A DNA stretch of 64,000 bases from Lingula anatina (taxonomy: Eukaryota > Brachiopoda > Lingulata > Lingulida > Lingulidae). Numbering within the stretch: the first letter of the stretch is position 1; every line of letters starts with the position of its first letter. Below are positions 1-24,178 of this stretch, one piece after another. The notes beneath the pieces are model-generated. The model did not search any database. It had not been told where the DNA came from and saw nothing but the letters and a program-made list of their open reading frames with translations. Position numbers and translations under genes: made by a program. Where the stretch lies: positions 110,503 to 174,502 of the forward strand of contig NW_019775551.1 in NCBI RefSeq assembly GCF_001039355.2, read 5' to 3'.

Positions 1-338
1 CCCCCCCCCCCAACTTGGTGTAGGGTTCTGGGCCCGATGAAAGGCCCCGAAAAAATTTGGTATCTTAGAGGGCGAACGGTGCCTTTGGTACGGTTTAGAA
101 CTATGATTCAGCTAATCAAAATACTTATTTCAACAGAGGACCAGTAATCGAAGGGGGGGGGGAAGCAAGACCCCATGACCCCCCCCCTCTAAATCCCCCA
201 CTGATAGGGATGCCACCTGTAAAAAGTAATGGAAAACGGACTACAGTTTTTGATGGGCTACCTTTCCGCCATGAAGGGTGCACTAATCAAAAACAACACG
301 ACATGACTTTCTTAAGTTGATTGTCATTCGTTTTGTAG

Positions 339-10763
<10,425 letters not shown>

Positions 10764-11949
10764 GACTTGGCTCGAGAAGACCTCAAATCACATTATGGTT
10801 GTCAGAGTTGTCAAGATGGCTTACTTTTTAGAGACAAGGCGGAAGTCCAGTTTTGAATCAGTTTCATTCTCCGTTGATTGACGACAAATTCTAAATTGAC
10901 AAATGTTACTTATTATAGTATGTTTTAATTTACTTGCTTAGGAACTGGGCAGTTTTTTTTTTTTCAATCCTTTCATCTGTTCTGAAGTCATAATCTCGGA
11001 ATTGAAATCAGCGAAACTATGAGTAAATCTCCTTAGATAGCGAATGTTCCGAAATGTAGTTTTTATAGGCAGCATAGCCATATTGTAATCTTATCTGGCT
11101 CTTTAAACTATTATTTTCAATAAGACGCTTTATTTCAACTGAAAGGCCTCGGGCCCATTTTATTCACAGGTTCAATATTTTGCATTTTGTCTAAAGTTTT
11201 ACAATTCTTTCATAAACTACTTACGTTTACCTTATCCATTGTAACAAAGGGGAGTTACAGTACTTGTCACTTCTCTAAACAACTTAATAAAGTGGTTAAA
11301 AAGGTATGCATTAAGCTGTAATTAAATAAGTGCATGTTTTCTAATATTATTGCTTGGAAAACTTTATCTACATCGAGCAATAATATATATATGCCCCACG
11401 CAAGAAAACTTCAAAAATTTTTAATATTTAAAAAGTTATCAGCATTATGGGTTACATAAATATTAAATCATACACATTTTGTTGTTCAATGTGCTCCAGA
11501 TTAACATCAGCTCAATTGGAGTTGCCCATTCCATGTTATATACATAATTCACATGGGGTGTTTATATTTTTGCTCAGTATGTAACCTGCTCTCTAAAATT
11601 GCAATCACGTCATACAATACTGCAGCTGCCGGTTCTCCTTATAGTTTTATTGAACTGGAAAAGTAAACTATTTGTTTAATGTTTCATTGCCATAAAATTA
11701 TATTTTGAACAGCGCTGTCTTAATAATCAGTTGTTCCAGTTTTGTCAGTGGAACTACTTTTTCTCAACAAATGATATCAAAATATATACGGCACAAAGGT
11801 GGACAAATTGCTCGGTTGAATGTTTCGATCCTTCAACTATTTTGAGGATAGAGAAGATGTCACCTCTGTTTCGGGGGGGGGGTGCGAAGGGGTCCATGCA
11901 CGCTGTGATTCCATCCTCACTCGACTCCGCTACCCAACCCGCCACTGTC
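10764..11949. other. Intergenic region between convergent genes
   Basis: Follows the stop of the EGF/WAP gene and precedes (on the opposite strand) the stop of the cystine-knot gene, so it holds two facing 3' UTRs. An AATAAA on the plus strand near 11286 is a candidate polyadenylation signal for the left gene, and TTTATT near 11644 could serve the right gene. No coding sequence seen. Confidence 0.5.
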
Positions 11950-12881
11950 TCAAATGTTCTTACAAATACATGCCACTGGTATACTGACTAGGTGCAGTTT
12001 CTGTGCGGGACCTTTATATTCCGTCGGGCACTGCCCTCCCTGGCACTGGTAAACTACGGGCACCTCTCTATAGTCCTCCACACAGGTGAAACCCGTGTTG
12101 GACTCTCCAGTGTTCCCGCAACAACGGTAAAGTTGTGTCCTGGTAAAAAGGAAAAAAGTATGTCTTGAGTCAGCTGCCCTCTGGCGCCCACAGTGATAAA
12201 TGAAAACGGCATGGAAAGCACCAAAATTGCTACCTTTTTTAACTAGAACATACTGTTAACAATTGTTCAGGGAGAACAAAAAAGTTAAACCATGTGATAA
12301 AATGATCAAAATGAATTTTGAAAATCCTGAAATCAGGCATAACTTTGAAATTTTTCACCCATGTTACATTACTGGGCGAGTTTCAAAAGAATGGACATTA
12401 TAGTATAATTTAGAATTTTAACAGCTGAAATTGTTTTACTCAAATGACCGGACGGGGAGGTAGGTACTTAGTCGCACGCCCACCATGCCAAATAAAAAAG
12501 AGGAGAAAATAAAGACTGGAAAAAGCAGACGTTATCTCAAACGTTATCTCTTTCAAAGGGATGGTATTAAAAGTTAAATTAGAATATAAAATATAAATTG
12601 ATAGGTAAATATAAAAGAAAAACTAATTAACTGTCCTGGCATTATATGTGATAACGATAAGGGATGCAGAGCATATATTAGAATTACGTCATTTTGAAAA
12701 GGAAATAATAGTTTGCATTTGATCTAGACCTGTGTAACTTTTTTTCAAAACAAATGTTACTGTTGGACAAACCATACCAACTAGCAGAACTCGTGATTCC
12801 GTTCAGTGTTATTCCTATATCTTGGTCTTGCTGAACCCTCCATCTGCAAATAAACGATAATTTTGACACGTCATCTAATTG

Positions 12882-12928
<47 letters not shown>

Positions 12929-13542
12929 CGTGATAATAAAAGGGAAAAGACACATAGACGGCTGGCATTGCGGCACCATCCTTTCTTATATAAGTTTTGT
13001 TACGCGTTTACTTGGTACATGCCCAAAAGGAAAAATAAGGTAAAATAAAATAAAACAATCGTTTATTTGCAAAATTTGAAAAATGTGGAACACAACCAAT
13101 TGATTAAAAAAATAACCAAATACAGCCACTGTCTATACGAGACGCATTATTTACTTTGGATTCGTTTGTTGTTCATCAACATTTTATTTTTTCACGTATT
13201 CGTTACTGTTTTTTGTACTTACGCGCAAATCCTGACTGGTAACATCTGGTGTTGTCCCCCGAAAACTACTGGTTCCATGGTAACAGTGACGTCATCGTGA
13301 GTATATTGCCATGGCTCCGGCTTACTAAACATCATAACTCTGTGGGAAATTACATCATGAAAAATTTCTGAATGTTTGATTATAAAATCTTTGATAAACT
13401 TTCAATAACAGATAGGGAGATGGAGAATGTCATTACAAAAGCAATCAAAGCAAATCATATCTAAATTGTCGAGTATTCCTAAATTTACTTAAGGGTTATC
13501 TTCAAATCAGATTCTCGTCGAGCATGTGTGTATAAAAGTGTA

Positions 13543-13598
<56 letters not shown>

Positions 13599-14762
13599 GA
13601 AACGAGAGAGATAGTGTGAGCATAAAATAAGAGAGAGAGAGAGGAAAGAAGAGAAAATGAAACGAGAGAGAGACAGAGTGCGTTTAAAAAAGAGTGGAAG
13701 AGAGAAATAATGTGGGGGAAGGATGAAGCGCAAAATAAAGCGCATATAGAGAGAAAATTACCCTTGGCATGCTCTGTTGTCATCGACATCGACTTCCACA
13801 ACTTCCTTAGATATCTGGCTTCCATCTGTACCACTTGTATCTGTTGGGCCTCTAGATCCTTGTCTTCGACTTGACTGGAGTCTCCCATTTTCTGCCTTTA
13901 GAATAGGATATAAACTATCCCGGCTTTTTAATAGAGAAAACGAACCCCTTAACGGTGGGGTCTCAGTCATCAGGAAGGAAAGCATGCCCCTTCCAATGCA
14001 AAATTCCCGACTTTTACCTGGAATACACAAAGCCAATGTTCTGTTCTGGGCTTGGGAAGATTTTCCGTTTCTAGGAATCGTTGGTCTTTCTTGTGGTTCT
14101 CCTGGCCGCACTGGAATAGGTCCTGTCGGCCCAAGAGGGGTGTTTGGTTTTCCCGGAGGTATCCGAGTCTGTGGTGTCCACGGAGAAAAAACACGCATAC
14201 CTGGTGGGATTGTCAGATTACTGGTTGAAAGTCTCTCTCCGGTAGCACCATCCCGTCTTGATTGCCTTCTTAATCTGTTGTTATGTTTGTTTAATTCAAT
14301 CTCAGGCGTGCGCGTTTTATTCAGAGAAATGCCATTAGGCCTATAATTTATCTTCGGTTCGGCTCCACTCTTGCTTTCAAATCGATTGAAAACTGCTTCG
14401 CTCTTTTTCAGCTTCGAATTATCATCTTCTGCGCGTGTTTTGTCCTCGTTGCTAAGCGACAAAACCAAGTTGGCACGAGACAAGCACACGTGACATCTAC
14501 AGTATGATTCACCAAAACACAAACATGTCGGAGATCTTGACACTGTTGAACATGCAGTGAATTGCCAACACCACAGACCGGGTCTGTCAGTAGGAGCTGC
14601 TACACCTGGTAAAATGTCTTTCCTCACAGTCACGTTGACCATACGGGGGCGTCCGCACCACGTGCTATAAACAGATGACCCATATCCAAATTGACAGGGC
14701 CACAAAAGCCCAACAATAGGCCAAAGAATGATCAATGATGTTGTTTTTGTGATTGTCAGCAT
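11950..14762 (-). CDS. Secreted pro-protein with C-terminal cystine-knot-like domain
   Basis: Minus-strand exons in reading order: 14762-13762, 13324-13223, 12843-12778, 12139-11950. All three junctions have GT/AG borders and fit in phase, giving about 452 residues. The chosen Met is followed by a hydrophobic signal peptide (L-I-I-L-W-P-I-V-G-L-L-W-P). A longer start at 14816 is possible, but an acceptor-like TTTCAG lies between the two. After a Cys-rich N-terminal stretch there is a basic, Pro-rich region with L-R-R-Q-S-R-R, a likely furin-type site, and G-P-T-G-P-style repeats. The last about 120 residues hold R-I-C, R-C-C, F-T-C, Y-Q-C-Q-G-G-Q-C and end in V-A-C-I-C-K. A terminal C-x-C is seen in neurotrophin, Spatzle and IL-17 cystine knots. 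Family assignment is inference; the gene structure is well supported. Confidence 0.7.
12882..12926. repeat. (ATT)n microsatellite
   Basis: Pure ATT run close to the acceptor of exon 3 of the minus-strand cystine-knot gene. Confidence 0.92.
13549..13735. repeat. (GA)n microsatellite and GA-rich tail
   Basis: A pure GA run of about 45 bp is followed by degenerate GA-rich sequence. It lies in the first intron of the minus-strand gene, close to the exon 1 donor. Confidence 0.9.
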
Positions 14763-16265
14763 TTTCAGATTTCTGATCTTATGCCTATTACCTGAAAGTA
14801 TAGTGTTAAATGGCATTTTCTGAATGTTCAGTTAGAGAGTCACTTAATCAGCCTATCGTTTTGTCATTTATCTTATATAGGCCTATATATTATATCTTTT
14901 AACAGTGAGTGAGGAAGTCTACTTCAAAGAGTTACATGCAGGTACAACCCGTAACAATTAGTACAAGGTTTTAGTTCATAATTTATATATTTAAATGTAT
15001 TCCGTAAATACTTACAATACTGTGTCTAACGCGTCAATATCCAACCTTGAGTAACGCGGAATGCGGATCTACAAAGCCCGTCCTTGAAATCTTGCCATTT
15101 CGTTCAACACATTGACCTACGTACTCCCATGGAATATATTCAAATAACCGCAACTAAAACGACATTAAACTCCTATTTAAATTGGCACTTGTCGTATAAA
15201 AAGGAGTGTGGTATGTATTTGGCTCTCATGTCATTTTACATTAAATAAGTTTTAAGGACAATAGTAAATATGCAAAGCGCGACTCCCCAAACCACAACAA
15301 ACCACGGACAAGATTACTTTCTTCTTGTTCTGGGGGGAGGGGGGGGGGTTGGTGCAAATTCTTCTTATAATTTGAATCAAATCGGGCCTTGCTTTTGATA
15401 CTTTTTACTTTACAATTATAGTTTTCTTTGTGCCTAGATTTACAATGGTTTGATTGGGTAGGTGAAAGAGGGAGTAAACATTAGTTTTCTTTTCAAGCAA
15501 CAGCTAACGTCTCAGTTATTGGAATTCCACATTTTACTGTCTAGCATACAGTGTCTTCAGAGAATAAATAAGTTTGAGCGCATATCGATGACGCTCAATG
15601 CTTGACTACGGACTCAGTACATATATACATGACTATCAAGAGGACTGCGGAATGAGAAAATTTAAACTAATTTCTCTATTTTATTATTTACGACAGGAAG
15701 AATACTTAACTATCAGTTTCAGACACAACTGTTTTAGTTGAAATATTCCAAACACATATGTTTAAGTCACCAATCTCAAGCTTCGTTTTATTTTGATATA
15801 TGAAACTCGCCCCGTGACTTCAAGCAGTCTTTGCTGCACCTAAGCAACCTGTTAACTTCGCAATATCACCTATTAGTGTCACATTGATGACATTATATTA
15901 CGCCTTCTCAGGTGAGAATGAAACATGATAGAAAGTGAAATCGTGACGGTGACAAAACAGCTTGTATTCAACGTTTTTAATGTATACGTTTCCATCATTT
16001 GATATTGTTACAGCGACTTTTAACAAGTTAAATGTGAATAAAAAATTGTTTGTTTATTTATCTGTTTGTTAAGTGTAAAATTGTTTCATTTCTCGACCCT
16101 CATCCCAAAAGCTGCCAATAAAAAAGAGGGATTCTGTATTCAAAGCACGTCTGTGCTTTGGTTGCGTGCGGTTAAAATAATATGTATAAAACTCAATTTT
16201 ACGTTTAAACCAGCTTGACCTAGGTTCATAACTTCCATATTTCTATGTTAATGAATAAAACATAA

Positions 16266-16312
<47 letters not shown>

Positions 16313-17526
16313 AGTCTTTCTTCCACTAAATCTCCGTTACAGTGCATTTTGGCGTAATATATCCCATCTTACAGCAATGCGTGGTGCTGTCCTTGTGTTT
16401 CAGCATTTTGTTTGCCCTTTTCTTTATATCCAAATTTAGATAGATACAATGTACAAATATTAGTTAATTACTGGTAAAAACATATAAAATAGATTAAGAA
16501 ATTACAAAAGCGGACAGATAGAAAAAGGAAATAAAGGAAGCGCGAGTGAATGGACGAGAAAGCGAGTTAAAGAATAAATGTTGCCTGTATGAAAATAACT
16601 AAAAGGAAATTAGCTGAAAATAGACTTTGGCACCGGTGAACAGATTTTGGGGACAAATAAAAGAATTTCTGGAAAAATAACAGAGAGCCAATCATTGCAA
16701 TGGCCATTTGCAGTTGTAAAGCATAGATAATTAAGCTGAACATGTTTATATCCGTCCTTTTGGATGGCGGCGACCGCGTTTACAGTACGTGTAGAAGGCA
16801 TTAAACCGAAAATGTGCTCCTGGAAGGAAGGTAATGATTTCTAGTGCAGTTTTTTTTCACACGGACGTGTTTTTGCATGTTTAGTATAATTTTCACCGGA
16901 TATAAGTTGCTCTCAGCCTGGCCATTTCAATAAAAAAAACTGAAAAATTACTCCATTACATTTGACTTTCAGTCACTTTCGGATATTACGTACTATTGAC
17001 TATAATGACATGATGTCTTCATTACGATTCTGTGACATTGTAATGCTTATTATCCAGCTGCAGTTGTGTACTTATTGCCGCTGTCGGTTAAAACAATTAG
17101 TCACTCATTCACGGATCGAGATAATACTGGTTGACGTTAACATAGACGTTTTCACTCTTTTCAGAATATATAACAGTTAGAACTTTTCCCATTATTTTGC
17201 ACAGGCTAATTTTCACAATCGCTCCACACTGACCCCAATAATAACCCCAACCTGTACATATCATTGGGGACCCCGGCCTTCCACCCCTGGGACTACCATT
17301 TTTGTTACATCAATAGATCTACAATGAAATGTATGTGACGTATCCTGACAAACCTGAATTGTCACCAACGTCTGGTGTATCAATGCTGAAAACTGAAGCT
17401 TGTGTCCAGGAATTTAAGACAGAAAAAATGAGGTAAGCAGTCCTTTTTGAATTGCAGCTTTGTCGGCTAAGATTCTTGGCAGGTTTAGTTAAATTACGAC
17501 CAAAGAAAAACAATCTGGAGAAACAT
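14763..17526. other. Gene-poor region upstream of the cystine-knot gene
   Basis: Upstream (5') side of the minus-strand gene and presumably holding its promoter, though I recognise no core element. Contains a poly-G tract near 15330-15350 and a (TA)n run at 16267-16309. The segment from about 16267 to 16943 recurs almost identically at 25871-26547. Confidence 0.5.
16267..16943. repeat. Segment duplicated at 25871-26547
   Basis: Starts in a (TA)n tract and ends at GCCATTTCAATAAAA. The copy at 25871-26547 is nearly identical (for example one T-to-A change in a poly-T run near its end). No convincing coding sequence. Confidence 0.8.
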
Positions 17527-17980
17527 ACACCCCATTTCCATAAATTTTAGATCGATCTATCCCTGTGGGGAGTCTCACTAGATTACTGTCAGCTTGGCCG
17601 GCTTAAGCGTCTGTCCCGCCTACTAAAAGCTGTAAGAGGGTAATTAACTATGGTGCCCGCTCGACTGACTGCAATTTAGCGTGAACCCCCAGGGAGTTGG
17701 GTCGATCTAAATCTTAATCTCTAGATCGACCTAAATCTCTGGGAAAGCACCCATAGTCCTGTAAGGCTCTATTCCCATAGATTTTAGATCGATCTATCCC
17801 CGCGGGGAGTCTCACTAGATTACTTTCTGATAATCCGACTTAAATGTCCGTCCCGCCTACTACAAGCTGTAAGGGGATAATTAACTTTCCTGTCCGCCCG
17901 GCTGACAGCTATTTAGCGTGAACCCCCAGGGAGTTAGGTCGATCTAAAGAAGGTCGATCTTATCTATGGAAATGGGGTGT
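17527..17980. mobile_element. MITE with internally duplicated body
   Basis: Outer ends are the inverted sequences ACACCCCATTTCCATA and its complement ending GAAATGGGGTGT. Inside, a unit of about 200 bp occurs twice in the same orientation, each starting with TTTTAGATCGATCTATCCC and ending GAACCCCCAGGGAGTT followed by GGTCGATCTAAA (or the TA variant). The two units are diverged. No reading frame for a transposase, so non-autonomous. Confidence 0.65.
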
Positions 17981-20900
17981 AATAGTACGCCCATGCATTG
18001 CGTAGCCTATTGCATCAAAATCGGGAGGTTATTCCATGCGGTTCATCAAATGGCTTCCTACGCTTTTTAATCAAATTATCGGTTATTGTTTCGATATGTA
18101 ATTTAATGATAAGCTCGCGAAAATACATACACAGTAAAATATATCATCCGATGCTGCGTGTGACGGCGAAGGATTTATGGTCTCACACACGAAGCTGCCA
18201 ACATTTATCTGTGTAATTTATAACACTAAACTTGGTCTGTTAGGGAGCTGGTAGAGCTGCCGGCTTAGTCGTTGTACGTTTTCGAACATGAATGGCGGAT
18301 TCTGTTTTCTTCAGAGGGGGAGAAAGTATTGGCAAATTCTTTTAATATCGCAATATTTTCCAGAATATTTTGGTAAAGGGAGGGGGGGTCGGACAAATGA
18401 TTTTCTGGGTATCTTGGTCTTCAGGGTGTCCCCGGCATCATTAGACTCTGAAGTGACGCTTCTTAAATCTCAAATACTTCAGTTTATAAGTAGTCCAAGT
18501 GCAGCTTGAGAGAAAATAGTTTGATTTATAATATTACACAGGAAATTACAGTGCTAAAGATCGGGAGCACTACATTATACCTGTTTTCGTTTGAACATCA
18601 GCACATATAATTTTTTTATCTGAATCATTATAACATTTTTATTACTTTGGTACATATTCATGTAGTGATATATTAAGAAAGATTGCCTGCAATTTTTCAG
18701 TTTCCCATATCCAATTTTCGTAACTACTGCATTTAACAGTCTATCTCTCCATACATACATGTAGTATATCTCTTTCTATGAAACTAAATGACAGCAGGCC
18801 CAATTTGGAGCCACATAATTCTTGGAAAAAGATAAGTACTTATCAAAAACTCCATTTACGACAAAAATATGCAATTGCAGTCTAGTTTTGTATTAACTGT
18901 GCGCCCGCCCCTTGCCGCACGTGTATGACCACAAACCCCCACGCCGGCAATTAACTTCAGTTGTGTGGTTAGTTCGGTAGTTAGATAAAGGACTTTTAGA
19001 TCATATTATCTAACCTCTTGAACTGCAGTATTTTTCCCCAGAATGTTGCATCATGTCTGTTATTATTACAAAAATTGGGACTTTTGGTTGGCCCGTCACA
19101 AATATTTCGACTTTCTTTTCTAGCCGTCTGTTTACAAGTATGTAGACGCTATATCTGTGTGCGTGTGTGCGTATGTATGTATGTTTGTATGTACAATGTA
19201 TGTGCATGTAAAAGGACTTATTCTCACAATTTTTCTTCTCTTTATCTGTCTACTCATTGGTTTATTTTTTCTCGTCGGCTCTTTGGTTACGTAAAAATCT
19301 GATATTGTTTATAAATGGGCACTTTGAGATAAATCGTATTGTCGTTATGTTAGCTCTTTTGTAAAAAAGAAACAGCACAATTTGATTGCAATAAAAGAAA
19401 AAACACCCCAACACAATGCACCCGTCCCCAACCGCACCTGCAGCCTCATGGGGCACTGAACGAATTAACTCCTTGGTAATTGTGGATGAGAACACGAAAA
19501 GATTACCCGTGTCATCCTTAATTTCCGGGCCGTGCTATTACATATATAACCGTATCGAAACGGGACACAAACCACATGTACCGTTGTTCACGACATCGTG
19601 GTTCAGAAGATACGAGGTAAGTACCCAGGAATCTGCCTTTGGAGAAAAACTCGTGTTTCCACGCTGCATTTTTGACAACGATTTCGGACACAGTGAAGAA
19701 AGTACAAAATTCTTATTTGTTGTTGTTATTATTATTATTGTAGACTGAGTATTCCGAATTCAAGAAAAAAAGCAGCGAGTTTCGTTTGTTTCGAGTTGTT
19801 TTCTGTGGTGATTAATATAGCGTATCTCCTCTTTTCAAGTGTGGTCACAGTGGTTTTCGACGTGTGTGAGTTTTTTGAACGAGAGGTAACGACTGAAAAC
19901 CTAAAAAGGCGTGCCTGTAAGTGCTTATGGACAAATTGCTTGAAATACAGTGTACGTGGCCAAGATAGATAATGTACACTGGTAGTTTAAAGGCCTTTTC
20001 ATTAAAAAATCAACTATGTGAAATAATATATTCTATTATGCCAGAGTAAATTGGTCGAAGAAGTAGTGCAAATATTGTTTTATAAGATATAAACTTGCAG
20101 ACAGAAGGAGAAGGGCATACGTTTTTATTGACTCTTTAGAAACGCAAACTTTAAACTTATTTAGGTAAAGAAAATTTATGCAAGCCTGATTTGGCAAATT
20201 CAGTTTTTTTAATAGACACGAAGTGTTAAAAACGTGTTCATGACATTTTTAACACTTGTTTCCGTAACGTACTCAATCCCTAGAACCAGTTTTAAAAAAG
20301 CTTGGTCCCCAGTATTTTTGGTTATATAATATTTTCTGTTTTAAAATCTGCAGCAAATTTCGTATCTGCAGACAGCTGGATCTCTGCAAACGCGTGTATA
20401 ACATTGTAAACAGCCTTAAGTATTGAAACTTAGTATGAATTTATAGCCGTATTTTTCTTATCATATTGTCCTAATTGTTTACATCTTATATTCACCGTAA
20501 ATTTGGACATTAGTGAAATTTCTACTGCAAAAGAATATGTAATTAAAACAGAGCATCTAAATAGCATATCTGTTAAGATCTCTAAATGAAACTGCTTATG
20601 TCCTTTATCATTCGGGATTTCATTTCTTACAAGTTCTAAGATTTATTCGGAAACTCTGAAATTTGTATAAAATAAAACATATCTCTATCAAAAAATCCAA
20701 ATGTTATACCCAATATGACGCCACATTTTCGGTTTTATTCAACACATATGCTTAAGAACTACATCTTTTTACCCCAGGTGATTTTGACAAATTTTTTTCA
20801 AATACATATCAATGTATTTTAATAATACAGTAGAATAAAAATAAATAACAGAGAAAATAGTTGAAAACAGCAGAATACTGATACAGAAATTGATCAGGTC

Positions 20901-21774
20901 AAACAGATACAGTAATTCCAATATGCCTTTTTATCATTTTAAATTTCCGTGTCGGTCGTAAATTCTTATCTCTACCGGCATTGTGCCGTTTGTTCCAGAG
21001 CGGACAAGTCATCACATACATTTATCACCATAGGGTTTTCTGTAACTGTAACTGGTCCGGGGGGAGAGGGGGGCACGTACTTCTGACCCCCCCCCTTTCA
21101 CCCCCTTCTCACTCTCCCCAAATATTAACTAAGAAAGATCAGATCAGTTTAACAATAAGTCATATGGCATAACTGTCGTCTTTGTAAAAACTTATCATGT
21201 TCTGTGGGTTTTATAGCATACTTTATAGTTAAGTATAAACATGAAATATTATCCTATATCATTACGCTACTCGTGTACTTGTTTCGTCGTGGCCTTTATA
21301 AAATGTGTCTTACATATTAAAGAAGAGATGTTTTTTTATTATCTACTGTTCTTTTAAATACCGAGCTGAGCAAGACAAAAAGCGGTGGGCAACCCCACCG
21401 CTGAGGGAAATCCCGGTTAAGTCAGTGTAAGGTTCGTTGTTAATCAATATAAGGGACTAACTGCTATTTCTTTACTTTTAAAAATTATCGAACTTACAAA
21501 TTAACGATCAAACATGTTTACTAGTGATGTGTTTGTGTGTTTCCTTTTTGCGCTGGGTGTTTCAAAGTTACTTTCAGAAGCGGTATCATTGGCCTGATTC
21601 GTAAGCCTCAGTCACCAACTGCAGTCTGACATTAAGCGAAACAAAAGATCTTGATGGTGGATACCTTGCTGAATTTTGATACACAACAAGCAATAACACA
21701 ATTAGATGAACATTTTGATGACTAGAAATCCCTAAAATTTCTCTGTTTTACCTTATATTTTCATTGTATTTCAG
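17981..21774. other. Intergenic region upstream of the VWA gene
   Basis: Low-GC sequence with short open frames lacking codon bias or recognisable motifs. Contains a poly-C/poly-G stretch near 21055-21110. No RNA gene or transposon recognised. The promoter and a 5' UTR exon of the VWA gene probably lie here, because its first coding exon is preceded by an acceptor. Confidence 0.45.
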
Positions 21775-23436
21775 CGTCAATTTCAACAGCAGCAGCATAA
21801 TTACCCTGTAAAGCAGTCACCATGAAATTGTCTGCATTGTTGTTAGTCGCTATGGCCACGGTGGTAGCAGTAAGTACATTTCATACTCAATTTATCATCA
21901 TACAAATATTTTAAAATCTATCTTGCTACCCGCATTTTTGTTTTCGAGGTTTCATCACGGCACAAAACAGGTTTATCATTATTTCAAAATTTTGAAAATC
22001 ACTGGTGGTTCCTGTTTACATTATAAAACCTGAATAATATACTACAGAAAAAAATGCGTGTCACGAACTTCCGACGTGTGTTGATTAATTTCAAACTAGA
22101 CACAGTAGTGTCCGAAACAGATAAAACATGTGACAACTGAAAAAATCCTACAGATATAAATACAGGGTCCAGTAAGGTTAATACAGTTTAGGATTAGTTA
22201 GAAATACAAGTGACGAATACCACTTGTTCAAAGAAATGGTAAATGTACCACGGTTCCTAGCAATGGACAACGTTTCCTAACGGACCGCCATTACCATCAC
22301 CGGTTATTATAAAGTGAACAAATGGCAATTCTTCTTCAAACCCTCACTTCACACAAAACAATTACCAACCATCAACAGTTAGATATACAGCACACACGAT
22401 GGAAAAGAGAGGAAATTGCCAGCCTTGTTTTAGGGGAATAGCAACAATAAAGCCAGTAATTATTTTCGTATTAGTGGGTAGACCTCGTTGCTCCCGGTGT
22501 AGGATATCAGGCGTCAGAAATGAGTTTGATTGATTTTGGTGTAATTACTCAACGTTTGACCTACTTAGTTCCGCAATAAGACTATTTCCCCAAGAACATA
22601 ATTTCATATAATCAGACATTACATGTACGTATAATGCAGTTACAAGTCAGGGCTCGGAAATGGAGAGGCAGATTAATTCTGTGGTTAATGATGTAAAAGG
22701 TTTGGCTTGCTCGTATCCGGCGTTACGCTATTTAACCTACAATATTATTTCACATTTAACTACCATATTATCTTACCAAAGTGTTTTTATGCCTTAGTAA
22801 TCTTTGATACGCTTTGGAAGTTGAGCAGTCTCAGATAATTATTTTAGCGTTTGATCAGACAAGATAAGTGTGGTATTCGAATATTTCAGTGTCAGCCAGG
22901 AGTTAACGACGATCATAAAAATATCTGTCTATGATAGAATTGGCGGACAATCCACTGATCAGTGTAGTTTTTCTCTATCTAGCCGACCTGAATGTGTAAG
23001 AATCTTTACCGCGCACCAGACTGGGAAATGCTCCGTGTTCATCAGTCTGATTATTTGATGAAGCCAACTGACATGATTCAAACTACTTTAGTGTATGTCA
23101 GCCAAGAATGTGAACCAACTGTGTCTGCAAATTAACGCTCGGCGTCACCAAAAGAGCTTCTACTCCCGAGTAGGATATTAATTATGCAATTTATGCCAAT
23201 TCGATGATATATTGCTGCTCGTTTACTAAGTCAACAGTATAATTTTCAAAAACACATTTCCGCCAGTTATTTAGAAGTGATACGAAGCAAGCATTAGAAA
23301 CATCCGTGGTGTCTCCATAAAGACGTCTGGACTTGTTTTTTGTTCTTTTATCCAGAAACTTAATTCGCCGACAATGGGTATGTGAAAGAAATGAACTTGT
23401 AAGCTTGGATTATTGGGTAAACAGGTTGCACACTCT

Positions 23437-23494
<58 letters not shown>

Positions 23495-24145
23495 GAGTCT
23501 AGAAACCATATATGTTCAGTGGACTTTACAATGTTACAAGTTAAAGAAAAGGGGGGAGTGACAGTAGAGGGGCGTTTTCACGTTTAGTACCGCCGTGCAC
23601 TGTGCAGCATGTGATGTCTTGGTAGTCAACATCACGCTGCATATGGTTTGTTCACACAACCTGCAAACACATCCAAACAATATTTCTTGCTTATATTTTT
23701 GTCAGCGTATTAAGGCGCGCAACTACAATTTGCTGTTGTTGAATTTAGTTGAAAGGTTCAGATCTAATACTTGTATTTCACTGGCATTCTAGGAGCGGTG
23801 GGTTGTTGAAGCTAGAAGATACAAAACTTACAGTAGGTCCTGTTCGTGGCGTGTGTGTGTGTGTGTGTGTGTGTGTGCTTGCGAATGTGTGTGCAAAATG
23901 GATGCAAGTGCTTGCGGCTGTTAGGAAAGATGACAGCGTGTGCGAGTGTCTTTAGTATTGGAAGTTTTCCACAATTACTAATATCAAACCATTCAATCAG
24001 TCCATCATCAAAATAATTTAATATTTTTCATGTTCATGTAGTTTCTTTGATTTGACATAACACTTCCTTTTGTATACCAAGCGTATCAATTATTTCACTA
24101 TATTTGACTCATTGCTTCTATAATAGTCTTTAAAATTTGTGTGGG

Positions 24146-24178
<33 letters not shown>

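Noticed and set aside
12684..12968. Poly-Asn minus-strand frame
   Set aside because: Translation of the (ATT)n microsatellite joined to the real 66-bp exon; only the exon 12778-12843 is kept.
13777..14346. 189-codon plus-strand frame opposite exon 1 of the cystine-knot gene
   Set aside because: Shadow of the minus-strand exon, which has a signal peptide, consistent splice sites and in-phase downstream exons.
18239..18295. tRNA-like sequence (GCTGGTAGAGCTGCCGGCTTAG and TTCGAAC)
   Set aside because: Box-A-like and box-B-like pieces are present but no acceptor stem or cloverleaf could be drawn; perhaps a tRNA-derived SINE scrap.
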